8,531 nt of DNA from an uncultured Alphaproteobacteria bacterium (GCA_937950105.1 CALFEM010000223.1:1-8531), one strand, 5' to 3'; numbered from the stretch's first letter, positions 1 to 6,637 are shown. The notes: a model not told the origin generated them from the letters alone. Translations and numbers: made by a program.

Positions 1-1
1 C

Positions 2-295
2 CGTACCCTGCGCGAACTGGTGATGTCGTATTTCGAGGATTTCTTCAATTCGGAAGGGCAGAAGACGCTGCGCAGCTACACGCGCCCACTCAATCTGCGG
101 CGCTACGACCGGCAGGGTTGGGAGGTGGATGAGCGCACGGTGGACGCGATCGAGAAGCACCTGCACCGGCTGCGGGTCTACCCGGTGTTGAGCGCGCAGC
201 AGGCGGCCAACCTTTCTCCGGTGGATGAACGCGCGCTGCGGGCCGGCATGTACGGCACCGACCCGCAGGGTTTATTCAAGAAAAAACCAGACTAA
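2..295 (+). CDS. 3' end of a gene, possibly transglutaminase-like protein C-terminus (5' partial)
   Basis: The frame is open from base 2 to the TAA at 293-295, giving 97 residues. The gene almost certainly starts outside the window: the first possible in-frame start is a GTG at 20, but coherent sequence (RTLREL) precedes it and no Shine-Dalgarno is seen there. The visible part has a helix with paired aromatics (MSYFEDFF), then a TLRSYTRPLNLRRYD segment, a WEVDE turn and a charged C-terminus ending in KKKPD. The TLRxYxRPxNLxR pattern followed by an acidic W segment resembles, from memory, the C-terminal tail of bacterial transglutaminase-like proteins. The catalytic Cys-His-Asp domain would lie upstream and is not present, so function cannot be confirmed. 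The gene is convergent with the next one and the two stop codons overlap. Certainty is good that this is coding and low for the family. Confidence 0.6.
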   Translation, partial: RTLRELVMSYFEDFFNSEGQKTLRSYTRPLNLRRYDRQGWEVDERTVDAIEKHLHRLRVYPVLSAQQAANLSPVDERALRAGMYGTDPQGLFKKKPD

Positions 296-1074
296 TCGGC
301 GCAGGCCGGTTCCTGCTCCTGCTGGAGCGGGACTTCGATGCGGTAAGCGGTAAACCAGCCGAACGACAGGCGCGCCTGAGGGGCGCGCTGGCGGCACACG
401 CGCTCGATCTCGCTCTTGACTAGTTCGTATTCCTGCGGGCTGGCGGCGTAGATGGTGAACTCGATCAGCGCCAGGGGATGGGAGAAGCTTTGCGCGTCCT
501 GCAGCAACGCGTCGATGGTGCGGTTGACTTCAAAGGCCCAATCCACGCCTGGGTAGGAGAAGTGATAGGCGCTGGCGTTGGCCACCAGGGCATTTTCGGT
601 CTCGGCGATGAGGTAGCTGCGGGTGCGGCGGCGCACCAGCGGCTGGCTGGGTGGGCGCAAGGTGAGGGGATGGCCTGTATCCAGGTCGACGGCTTGCAGG
701 CTGGCCACCTGGCTGCGCACCGGCGCGCGGGTGACCGGCTCCATGTATTCGAAGCCCCAATCGCCGGCGATGGCGGCCAGCAGCGGCATCACATCATCGG
801 GATCGGCGGAGCGGGCGGCGGCTTCCAGTAGATCTTCTTCCTCGAAGCCAAACAGGCCATTGGGGCGCGCCTGGCCTTCCATATATTCTGCCAGGGCGCG
901 CATGGCCTGGCAGCCCAGCAGGCGTTCCATTAATTCGGGGCGCGACAGTAAGATCTGGCGCAGGCGCGCCAGCTCGGCATCCTGCCCGTCGAGCGGGATG
1001 GGCCGGTATTCGACATTGACCTCAAAGGAAAATCGGATGCGCTTGCGCAGCGGCGGGATTGGGGTCCGGTTCAT
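292..1074 (-). CDS. Conserved-looking hypothetical protein, 260 residues, function unknown
   Basis: I do not recognise this protein. It starts at an ATG (1074-1072) preceded by AGGAGG four bases upstream, and ends in TAG at 294-292. There is no signal peptide, transmembrane segment or Cys cluster. The N-terminus is basic (KRIRFSF) and leads into a strand-like FEVNVEY. Residues about 30-110 are helical and acidic, including EEEDLLEAAARSADPDD. The middle (about 120-165) looks beta-rich, with a basic RRRTRSYLIAE stretch, and the C-terminal part alternates helix and strand, with a LIEFTIYA strand and an LSFGWFTAYRIEV strand. The overall look is a soluble cytoplasmic alpha/beta protein. It has its own promoter in the gap behind the sortase gene, so it is probably transcribed independently. 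Codons include TTA, CTA, TTT and many GAA, unlike the genes to the right of 1725. Coding certainty is high; no function is offered. Confidence 0.8.
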   Translation of the reverse strand: MNRTPIPPLRKRIRFSFEVNVEYRPIPLDGQDAELARLRQILLSRPELMERLLGCQAMRALAEYMEGQARPNGLFGFEEEDLLEAAARSADPDDVMPLLAAIAGDWGFEYMEPVTRAPVRSQVASLQAVDLDTGHPLTLRPPSQPLVRRRTRSYLIAETENALVANASAYHFSYPGVDWAFEVNRTIDALLQDAQSFSHPLALIEFTIYAASPQEYELVKSEIERVCRQRAPQARLSFGWFTAYRIEVPLQQEQEPACAD

Positions 1075-1078
1075 GCTC

Positions 1079-1084
1079 CCTCCT
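1079..1084 (-). promoter_or_regulatory. Strong Shine-Dalgarno of the 260-residue protein gene
   Basis: The minus strand reads AGGAGG followed by GAGC and then the ATG at 1074-1072. This is a full anti-16S match with four bases of spacing, and it fixes the start of the downstream gene. Confidence 0.85.
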
Positions 1085-1107
1085 GTTTCGAATCGTTAAT
1101 CGAAAAT

Positions 1108-1144
1108 CTGTTCTAATCATAACGAAGAACAGCGTGTTTTTCAA
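1108..1144 (-). promoter_or_regulatory. Sigma-70-type promoter with an embedded palindrome
   Basis: On the minus strand TTGAAA (1144-1139) and TATGAT (1121-1116) are separated by exactly 17 bases, matching the housekeeping-sigma consensus at five of six positions in each box. The expected transcript start is near 1109, about 35 bases before the ATG of the 260-residue protein. A perfect inverted repeat, CTGTTCT / AGAACAG (1108-1114 and 1126-1132, 11-base spacer), brackets the -10 box, where a repressor would block polymerase. A second inverted repeat, TTTCGA / TCGAAA (1086-1091 and 1100-1105, 8-base spacer), lies in the expected leader. Box matches and repeats are seen directly; promoter activity and operator function are inferred. 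Confidence 0.7.
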
Positions 1145-1161
1145 GAGGGAAAATCGAGCAA

Positions 1162-1701
1162 TTATTCGGGTTCGGCCACCAGGAACAGCCGGCCCCAGAA
1201 GCTGTCGCCGTTCTGCTCGATGCAGGTTTGCAGCACGAGCGGGAAGGTGCCGGTGTAAAAACGGTTGAAGACGTCGCCGGCGGTCAGATGTTCAGAGGTC
1301 GACAGGTCGATAAAATCGCTGGAAGGACTGCGCGGGTCGAGCGCCTGGTAGCTCTTGGCGCTGGCCAGGCGATAATTGCGCACGCTGCCATCGCCGTAGA
1401 CCAACTGGAGGCGCTGGCCGGGCTGGATGGCGGAGAAATCGCGGCCGGCGCGGGTGTTGTGCGCCAGCAGCCCAATGACCCCATGCTGGGCCGCGGCGCG
1501 GAAGATGGTGGCCTTGTTTTCCTCTTCGGTGACCCAGTTGTTATCGCCGGGGGGCTGCTGATTGATGCCAAGCGCCAGGATGCCATCCACAAAAACGCCA
1601 ACCAACTGGTCGGATCGGCCGCCGGTGGGGACGATGGTATTGACGAAATAGTCGAGGTCGTTGACGTAATCCGGCTTGACGTACACCGGTTCGACCACGG
1701 T
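1162..1701 (-). CDS. Sortase-fold protein (5' truncated at the chimeric junction)
   Basis: This is a sortase-like cysteine transpeptidase, a family that joins or processes surface proteins on the outer face of the membrane. The sortase triad is visible: His in LLAHNTRAG (codon 1461-1459), Cys in VLQTC (codon 1224-1222) and Arg in FWGRLFLVAE (codon 1191-1189). The IQPGQRLQLVYGDG segment after the His matches the family's 'xGxxFxxLxxLxxGDxI' region. The TAA stop is at 1164-1162. The open frame continues to an ATG at 1818, but that extension runs antisense to the well-supported lipoprotein gene, so the true N-terminus (membrane anchor or signal peptide) is missing. Authentic sequence seems to begin near VVEPVYVKPDYV. 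About 180 residues remain, including the whole catalytic domain as far as I can judge. Sortases with a free C-terminus like this occur in Chloroflexota and Gram-positive lineages and are unusual in Alphaproteobacteria. The substrate is unknown. Confidence 0.7.
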   Translation of the reverse strand, partial: TVVEPVYVKPDYVNDLDYFVNTIVPTGGRSDQLVGVFVDGILALGINQQPPGDNNWVTEEENKATIFRAAAQHGVIGLLAHNTRAGRDFSAIQPGQRLQLVYGDGSVRNYRLASAKSYQALDPRSPSSDFIDLSTSEHLTAGDVFNRFYTGTFPLVLQTCIEQNGDSFWGRLFLVAEPE

Positions 1702-1725
1702 GCTGGCGCTGGCAGGTTGCGACCC
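1680..1725. other. Probable chimeric junction between two unrelated genomes
   Basis: Two genes on opposite strands meet here and each lacks a natural 5' end. To the left the minus-strand sortase has no signal or anchor segment. To the right the plus-strand lipoprotein keeps a lipobox (LALAGC, Cys codon 1718-1720) but not the basic n-region and start that should precede it. Codon use changes across the same point, and the gene content left and right suggests different phyla. The breakpoint cannot be placed exactly; 1680-1725 covers the plausible range. No adapter sequence is seen here. Most likely an assembly or ligation artefact; natural recombination is a weaker alternative. Confidence 0.65.
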
Positions 1726-2197
1726 CAAGACGACCGCCAACGAGTTCGCGGGCAATCGCACGCCCTCCTGCGTCAAGACGCCGATGACACCGCTCGATGC
1801 GACAGGCAACAACATCACGCGCGCGACGAACTCATCCTACATCGGCCTCGTCGACGGTCCGCTCACCGTGATCGACCAGCTCAAGGTGAGCGAGGATGAG
1901 CGCAAGAAGCTGCTCGAGTCCGTGTTCGAGGAGGACCCGAACCAGTTCATGAAAATGTCGGAGGGCCACCGCAAGGTCGCGGCCGCCATGCAGCCGAAGT
2001 TCGACAAGCTGCGTGCCTACTACACCGGCGTGAAGGGATCGGCGACGCAGCGCCTCAAGGCGCGGGCGACGCGCGCGGTGTTCAACCTGCAGGTGCCCGA
2101 CAACTATTCGCCGACATCGTTCCTCATCAACACCATGCTGCCGGTCGACAACTCCAATCGCACCATGGATTACGTGGCGACGATCGTCGTCGAGTAG
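1703..2197 (+). CDS. Putative lipoprotein, function unknown (5' truncated)
   Basis: The reading frame to TAG (2195-2197) is clearly coding, with codon third positions overwhelmingly G or C, as in the genes to its right. It begins in what looks like the end of a lipoprotein signal peptide, with lipobox LALAGC and the lipidated Cys at codon 1718-1720. The Asp that follows is at a position that, in enterobacterial rules, favours inner-membrane retention. The mature part would be about 159 residues. It is polar at first (DPKTTANEFAGNRTPSC, with a second Cys that could be free or paired), then helical and charged (residues KVSEDERKKLLESVFEED and onward), and ends in strand-like VFNLQVPD and MDYVATIVVE segments. 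An ATG at 1676 opens the same frame, but nothing between it and the lipobox looks like a signal n-region, so I do not accept it as the start. A terminator-like hairpin follows. I do not recognise the family. Confidence 0.6.
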   Translation: MALAGCDPKTTANEFAGNRTPSCVKTPMTPLDATGNNITRATNSSYIGLVDGPLTVIDQLKVSEDERKKLLESVFEEDPNQFMKMSEGHRKVAAAMQPKFDKLRAYYTGVKGSATQRLKARATRAVFNLQVPDNYSPTSFLINTMLPVDNSNRTMDYVATIVVE

Positions 2198-2229
2198 TCC
2201 CGCGGAGCGCTGACATCGCAGGCCGCAAA

Positions 2230-2260
2230 GCCGCCGCAGCCGTTCCCCGGTTGCGGCGGC
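2230..2260 (+). terminator. Hairpin terminator after the lipoprotein gene
   Basis: A 13-base-pair stem with one G-U pair (2230-2242 with 2248-2260) closes a five-base loop (TTCCC). It lies 33 bases past the lipoprotein stop and 31 bases before the dipeptidase start. The stem is almost all G-C and is followed by TCGTCAT rather than a T run, as often seen in GC-rich bacteria. It probably separates the two transcription units. Confidence 0.55.
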
Positions 2261-2290
2261 TCGTCATCCAGCATCCAGCGGATACCGTCC

Positions 2291-3331
2291 ATGAACCGCC
2301 GAACATTCCTGCTCGCCGGCGCCGCTGCGCCTTTCGCTCCGGCCCTGCGCGCCTTCGCCGAGCCTCAGCTCCCGATCGGCGACATGCACTTCCATCTGTT
2401 CTTCGTCGGGCCGAAGCCCGCCCACACGCAACCGCTGGCGCGCAACATGGCGCGCGGCGGGGCGACACTCGCGGCCTGGTCACTGGTCGGCGACATGCCG
2501 TGGCTGAAGATCGCCCCCGGCGGCTTCAAGCAGAAGGGCGCGCCCAAGGGTTCCGAGCCGGTATCGTGGCTCGACGACGAGATGCGCCGCATCCACGCCC
2601 ACATCGACGAGCAGGGCTTGAAGATCGTGCGGACATCAGCCGATGTCGAGGCCGCGCTCGCCGGAACGCCGCACGTCGTGCTGTCGGTCGAAGGCGCGAC
2701 CTTCACGAACGTCGGCGCCGACAAGGTCGCTCATGCACATGCGCTCGGCATTCGCCAGATCCAGCTCGTGCACTATATCTCCAACCCGCTCGCCGATTTC
2801 CAGACGGAGCGCCCCGCGCACGGCGGCATGACGGAGCAAGGCCGAGCGGTGATCGCGGGCTGCGAGAAGGCCGGCGTATTGGTCGATCTGGCGCACTGCT
2901 CCGATCAGGCGGCGCGCGACGCCCTCGCGGTGGCGAAGAAGCCGCTGATCTTCTCGCACGGATCGGTTGCCCCTGCCGGACGCACGCCCAATCACACGAT
3001 GTCTGTGTTCAAGGCCCGCCAGTTGCGGCTGGAGACGGCGCGTATGATCGCCGACAGGGGCGGTGTGGCCGGTTTGTGGGCGCTCGGCGCCGATGTCGGC
3101 ACGTCGATCGAAAGCTACACGGATCGTCTGCTGCAAATGGCCGACTGGCTCGGCGAGGATCACGTCGCCTTCGGCTCGGACATGAACGCGCTGTCGAAGC
3201 CGGCGCTGGCGAGCTTCGCCGATCATCGCCGCGTGGTACAACTGATGCAGCGCCGCCGCGTGCCGGAGCAGCGTATCCGCAAGATCGCCATCGAGAACTA
3301 CGCGCGCGTGCTCAAGGGCGCGCTGGCGTAG
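2291..3331 (+). CDS. Tat-exported membrane dipeptidase, peptidase family M19
   Basis: M19 enzymes are zinc dipeptidases that cleave dipeptides, including some with D-residues or dehydro-residues; exact substrates vary. The N-terminus NRRTFLL is a twin-arginine motif, followed by a short hydrophobic stretch and an AFA/E cleavage site (after residue 23), so the folded enzyme should be exported to the periplasm. Metal ligands can be placed by motif: H33 in DMHFHLF, E134 in LSVEG, H202 in LVDLAHCS, H223 in FSHGS, and D297 in FGSDM. The spacings agree with human DPEP1 to within a few residues. MTEQGRAVI and ENYARVL also match family signatures. One oddity: the first motif reads HxH where the family has HxD. 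At 346 residues the length is normal. The ATG at 2291 has only a weak purine stretch (AGCGGA) upstream. It converges on the efflux operon with 25 bases between stops. Confidence 0.85.
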   Translation: MNRRTFLLAGAAAPFAPALRAFAEPQLPIGDMHFHLFFVGPKPAHTQPLARNMARGGATLAAWSLVGDMPWLKIAPGGFKQKGAPKGSEPVSWLDDEMRRIHAHIDEQGLKIVRTSADVEAALAGTPHVVLSVEGATFTNVGADKVAHAHALGIRQIQLVHYISNPLADFQTERPAHGGMTEQGRAVIAGCEKAGVLVDLAHCSDQAARDALAVAKKPLIFSHGSVAPAGRTPNHTMSVFKARQLRLETARMIADRGGVAGLWALGADVGTSIESYTDRLLQMADWLGEDHVAFGSDMNALSKPALASFADHRRVVQLMQRRRVPEQRIRKIAIENYARVLKGALA

Positions 3332-3356
3332 CTATCTGCAGCGGCTTCATCGGGGG

Positions 3357-4562
3357 CTACTCGTGCCGCAGCGCTTCTATAGGGTTGAGGCGTGCGGCGC
3401 GCCGCGCCGGAAAATAGCCGAAGACAATGCCGACGATCGCCGAGAACGCGAACGCCAGAATGACGATCTTGAGGTCGATCAACAGCGGCACCTCGAGTGC
3501 CGAGGTTGCCGCCGCCGCCAGCGCCAGACCGACGGCGATGCCGAGCGCGCCACCGAACAGCGACAGCACCACGGCCTCGACCAGAAACTGCGTCAGCACC
3601 TGATGCTCGAGCGCGCCGATGGCGAGGCGAATGCCGATCTCGCGCGTGCGCTCCGTCACCGAGACGAGCATGATGTTCATGATGCCGATGCCGCCGACCA
3701 GCAGACTGACGGCAGCCACGGCGCCGAGCAGGCCGGTCAGCATCGATGTCGTCCCGGTCTGGGCCTGCGCCACCTGCTTCATGTCGCGGACCGAGAAGTC
3801 ATCCTCCTCGCCGATCGAGATGCGGCGCCGCTCCCTGAGCAGTCTTTCGATGTCGGCCTGCACGAGGCCGGTGTCGGCGCCGTCGTTGGCGGACACCTGA
3901 ATCCGCCCGACGTCGACGTTGCCGGCGATCCGCCGCTGAAACGTCCGGATCGGCATCACCACGGTATCGTCCTGGTCGGAGCCGAAGCTCGACTGGCCCT
4001 TGGCCTCGAGCACGCCGATGGTCTCGCAGGCGATGCTGCCGATGCGGATGCGCCGGCTGATCGGATCGGAGCTGCCGAAAAGCTCTTTGCGCACCGTCTG
4101 ACCGATGATGCAGACCGGCAGCCCACCGCGCACTTCGCTGTCGTAATAGAAGCGGCCCTGCTGCAGCGCCCACGCCTGCGCGACGAAGTAGGCGTTGTCG
4201 GTGCCGGAAATCGAAACGGTACGGCTCTGCGCTCCGTAGACGATCGTCTGCGACTTCTGCGACAGCGGCGCGACAGCCTTCACACTGGCGAGCTGCGAGC
4301 GCATCGCATCGACGTCTCGCAGGGTGAATGGCTTGGCGTCGGCACTGGCGCGACCGGGGCCGAACTGGCCGGGGCTGACGAACAGCACGTTGGACCCGAG
4401 CCTGGCGAGATCCGCCGTCACGCGCGCCGTCGTTCCATTGCCGATGGTCACCATGGCGATGACCGCGCCGACGCCGATGACGATGCCGAGCACCGTCAGC
4501 AGCGAACGCAAGCGATTGCGCATGATCGCCTGCAGGGCCAGCCTCAACTGCTCGAAGAACAT
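3357..4562 (-). CDS. ABC transporter permease, MacB/FtsX type
   Basis: This is the membrane subunit of a MacB-type mechanotransmission ABC transporter, which moves substrates from the periplasm outward together with a fusion protein and an outer-membrane channel. The architecture is the usual one: a cytoplasmic N-terminal helix, TM1 at about residues 20-42 (TVLGIVIGVGAVIAMV), a periplasmic domain to about residue 272, then three closely spaced helices at about 276-303, 325-350 and 362-385. The MacB-typical SVTERTREIGIRLAIGA follows TM2, and the C-terminus is FPARRAARLNPIEALRHE, a strong family signature. I chose the ATG at 4562-4560, whose A is shared with the ATPase stop TGA and which has GAGGG seven bases upstream. 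A GTG one codon earlier (4565) is the alternative. The ATPase is on a separate gene, unlike E. coli MacB, where it is fused. The substrate cannot be read from sequence. Confidence 0.9.
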   Translation of the reverse strand: MFFEQLRLALQAIMRNRLRSLLTVLGIVIGVGAVIAMVTIGNGTTARVTADLARLGSNVLFVSPGQFGPGRASADAKPFTLRDVDAMRSQLASVKAVAPLSQKSQTIVYGAQSRTVSISGTDNAYFVAQAWALQQGRFYYDSEVRGGLPVCIIGQTVRKELFGSSDPISRRIRIGSIACETIGVLEAKGQSSFGSDQDDTVVMPIRTFQRRIAGNVDVGRIQVSANDGADTGLVQADIERLLRERRRISIGEEDDFSVRDMKQVAQAQTGTTSMLTGLLGAVAAVSLLVGGIGIMNIMLVSVTERTREIGIRLAIGALEHQVLTQFLVEAVVLSLFGGALGIAVGLALAAAATSALEVPLLIDLKIVILAFAFSAIVGIVFGYFPARRAARLNPIEALRHE

Positions 4563-5278
4563 CACGCGGCCCTCGTATTGGCGACGTCACTCTCGATCCG
4601 GCCATCGACGAAGCGGACGATCCGCCGCGCATACGCGGCGATGTCGTTCTCGTGCGTGACCATCACCACCGTGATGCCCTGGTCCACGTTGAGGCTGGTG
4701 ACGAGGTCCATGATCTCGCGGCTCGTTGCCGTATCGAGATTGCCGGTCGGCTCGTCGGCGAGCAGGACGGCCGGGTCGGTGACGATGGCGCGGGCGATGG
4801 CGACCCGCTGCTGCTGGCCACCGGACAGCTCGCTCGACGTATGCTGCTCGCGCCCTGCGAGACCGACGCGGGCGAGTGCCTTCGAGGCGATGGCGCGCCG
4901 CTCGGCCGCTACCATGCCGCGATAGACCAGAGGCAGCTCCACGTTCTCGATGGCCGGCGTGCGCGCGAGCAGGTTGAACCCCTGGAACACGAAGCCGAGA
5001 AACGATCGTCTGACCAGCGCCAGCTGATTGCGCGACAGCGCCGTCATGTCGACGCCCTCGAACAGGAAGGTTCCGCTGGTCGGCGTATCGAGCGCGCCGA
5101 TGATGTTCATCACCGTCGACTTCCCCGAGCCCGATGGCCCCATGATGGCGACGAACTCGCCGGCATCGATGCGCAGGTCGACGTTGGCGAGCGCGCGCAC
5201 TTCGGCTGCTCCGGCCCCGTAGATCTTTGAGACGCCGCGAAGCTCTATGAGCGCAGGGCCTGGTCCCGGATCAGCCAC
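4562..5278 (-). CDS. ABC transporter ATP-binding protein, MacB/LolD type
   Basis: This is the ATPase that drives the neighbouring permease. All nucleotide-binding motifs are present in order over 238 residues: Walker A GPSGSGKST (47-55), Q-loop FVFQGFN (Gln 99), signature LSGGQQQR (151-158), Walker B VLLADE (171-176) with the D-loop TGNLD, and the H-loop THE (His 209). NIIGALDTPTSG after Walker A and ENVELPLVYRG after the Q-loop are typical of the LolD/MacB subgroup that partners FtsX-like permeases. The start is a GTG at 5278-5276, only two bases after the TGA of the upstream fusion-protein gene, and the stop TGA overlaps the permease start, so translation of the three genes is probably coupled. 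No other start lies close by. The N-terminal PGPGPAL is likely an unstructured lead-in. Confidence 0.92.
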   Translation of the reverse strand: MADPGPGPALIELRGVSKIYGAGAAEVRALANVDLRIDAGEFVAIMGPSGSGKSTVMNIIGALDTPTSGTFLFEGVDMTALSRNQLALVRRSFLGFVFQGFNLLARTPAIENVELPLVYRGMVAAERRAIASKALARVGLAGREQHTSSELSGGQQQRVAIARAIVTDPAVLLADEPTGNLDTATSREIMDLVTSLNVDQGITVVMVTHENDIAAYARRIVRFVDGRIESDVANTRAA

Positions 5279-5280
5279 GG

Positions 5281-6543
5281 TCAGTTCGCCTTGCTGATGG
5301 ACTGGCTGACGATCAGGGCATCGCCCTCCTTGATCTCTCCCGACACGATCTCGGTGAACTTGCCGTCGCTGGCGCCCGTGCGAACGCGCACCTCGACGGC
5401 GGCCCCGTCGCGCAGGACGTAGAGCGTACGATCGGCGCTGGCCACCTCGCGCTTGCTCGCGGCGCGGAACTGCGGCCGTCCGGGAAGAATACGCTGCAAG
5501 AGCGTCCGCTTCTGACCGGCATCGCCCGCCGGCGGCGAGAAGCGCAGCGCGGCATTCGGCACCACCAGCGCGTTGGCGATCTCGATGGCCTTGATTTCTG
5601 CCGTCGCGGTCATGCCTGGTCGCAACAGGAGTTCCGAGTTGTCGACGTTGAGCACAGCCTTGTAGGTGACGACACCCTGCACGGTCTCGGACGCGAAGCG
5701 CACGTCGCGAATCGATGCCGGGAACTTGCGGTCCGAATAGGCATCGACGGTGAAGCTCGCCTGCTGACCGGGGCGGACATTGCCGACATCGGCCTCGTCG
5801 ACGTTGACTTGCAGTTCCATCTGCCGAAGGTCCTCGGCAATCGTGAACAGCACCGGGGCCTGCAGGGAGGCCGCCACCGTCTGTCCGGGATCGACGTTGC
5901 GTTGCAGGACGATGCCGTTGATGGGCGAGCAGATGCAGGCCTTCGCCAGATTCGTCTCGTTCAACGTCAGGTCAGCCTGCGCCACGCCGACATCCGCCTT
6001 GGTACTGGCGAGCGCCGCCTCGGAGCGATCATAGGCCGCCTGGGCCAGTTCGAGATCCGCCGTCGACGTGAATTGCTTGTTGGCCAGCGCGCGCTTGCGC
6101 ATCAGCTCGCGCTGCTTCTCGATAACGGTTGCTTCGGCGTCGAGCACCCGCGCCTTTGCAGCCGCGACCTTTGCGCGCGAGCTTTCGAGAGTGGCCTTGA
6201 GCTTGTCGGTGTCGAGTTCAGCGAGCGTCTCACCTGACTTGACAGGGCTGTTGAAGTCCACCAGCACGCGCCGCACTGTGCCGGACAATTCGCTCGACAC
6301 GTCGACCTGGTTGATGGGCTGCACCGATCCGGTGGCCGTGACGCGCACGACGAGTTCCTGACGCGTGGCCGGCTCGGTCGTGTAGCGGACCCTGCTCTCG
6401 CCCCGGAGCGACGACCAGATCAGCGCCGCAACCAGCAGCGCGGCGATGCCGGACCCGCCCCACTTGATCCACGATCCTGCCGACGAGCCCGTGCCAGCCC
6501 CGGCCAGGAGCTTGTCGATATCGAGTCGTGGTTTTTGTGCCAT
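5281..6543 (-). CDS. Periplasmic adaptor (membrane-fusion) protein, MacA/HlyD family
   Basis: This adaptor bridges the inner-membrane ABC transporter and an outer-membrane TolC-type channel. The 420 residues show a cytoplasmic N-terminal stretch, one transmembrane anchor at about 30-46 (GIAALLVAALIWSSL), and a first barrel-sandwich half (about 78-111, including SSELSGTVRRVLVDFNSPVK). A long coiled-coil hairpin follows (about 112-200), rich in Ala, Lys and Glu, then the second lipoyl half with CSPINGIVLQRNVDPGQTV, a beta-barrel domain (about 235-320) and a membrane-proximal domain containing LRPGMTATAEI and VVPNAAL. All are hallmarks of RND/MacA-type adaptors. It is the first gene of a three-gene operon; the ATPase begins two bases after its stop. 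The ATG at 6543-6541 lacks a clear Shine-Dalgarno (only GAGACAG upstream), so the exact start is less certain. No TolC-like gene lies in the window; the channel may be encoded elsewhere. Confidence 0.9.
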   Translation of the reverse strand: MAQKPRLDIDKLLAGAGTGSSAGSWIKWGGSGIAALLVAALIWSSLRGESRVRYTTEPATRQELVVRVTATGSVQPINQVDVSSELSGTVRRVLVDFNSPVKSGETLAELDTDKLKATLESSRAKVAAAKARVLDAEATVIEKQRELMRKRALANKQFTSTADLELAQAAYDRSEAALASTKADVGVAQADLTLNETNLAKACICSPINGIVLQRNVDPGQTVAASLQAPVLFTIAEDLRQMELQVNVDEADVGNVRPGQQASFTVDAYSDRKFPASIRDVRFASETVQGVVTYKAVLNVDNSELLLRPGMTATAEIKAIEIANALVVPNAALRFSPPAGDAGQKRTLLQRILPGRPQFRAASKREVASADRTLYVLRDGAAVEVRVRTGASDGKFTEIVSGEIKEGDALIVSQSISKAN

Positions 6544-6637
6544 GTGTCTGTCTCACACTTCGGCCTAAGGCGGCCGACTCGTGAGCAGCATCACCCGTCG
6601 GCTGCCAGCGTGCGTTGTGCGGAGTCAATGCGGTGAT

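Noticed and set aside
1702..1818. N-terminal extension of the sortase to an ATG at 1818
   Set aside because: This stretch is antisense to the lipoprotein gene, whose codon bias is strong here; the extension has no signal peptide or anchor of its own.
2251..3417. A 388-codon open frame in another frame over the dipeptidase
   Set aside because: It is very Arg/Ala-rich with no motifs, while the overlapping frame encodes a clear M19 enzyme with a Tat signal.
3363..4925. A 520-codon open frame on the plus strand
   Set aside because: It is antisense to the permease and ATPase genes, spans both, and is rich in Arg, His, Asp and Gln without domains: a shadow of high-GC codon use.
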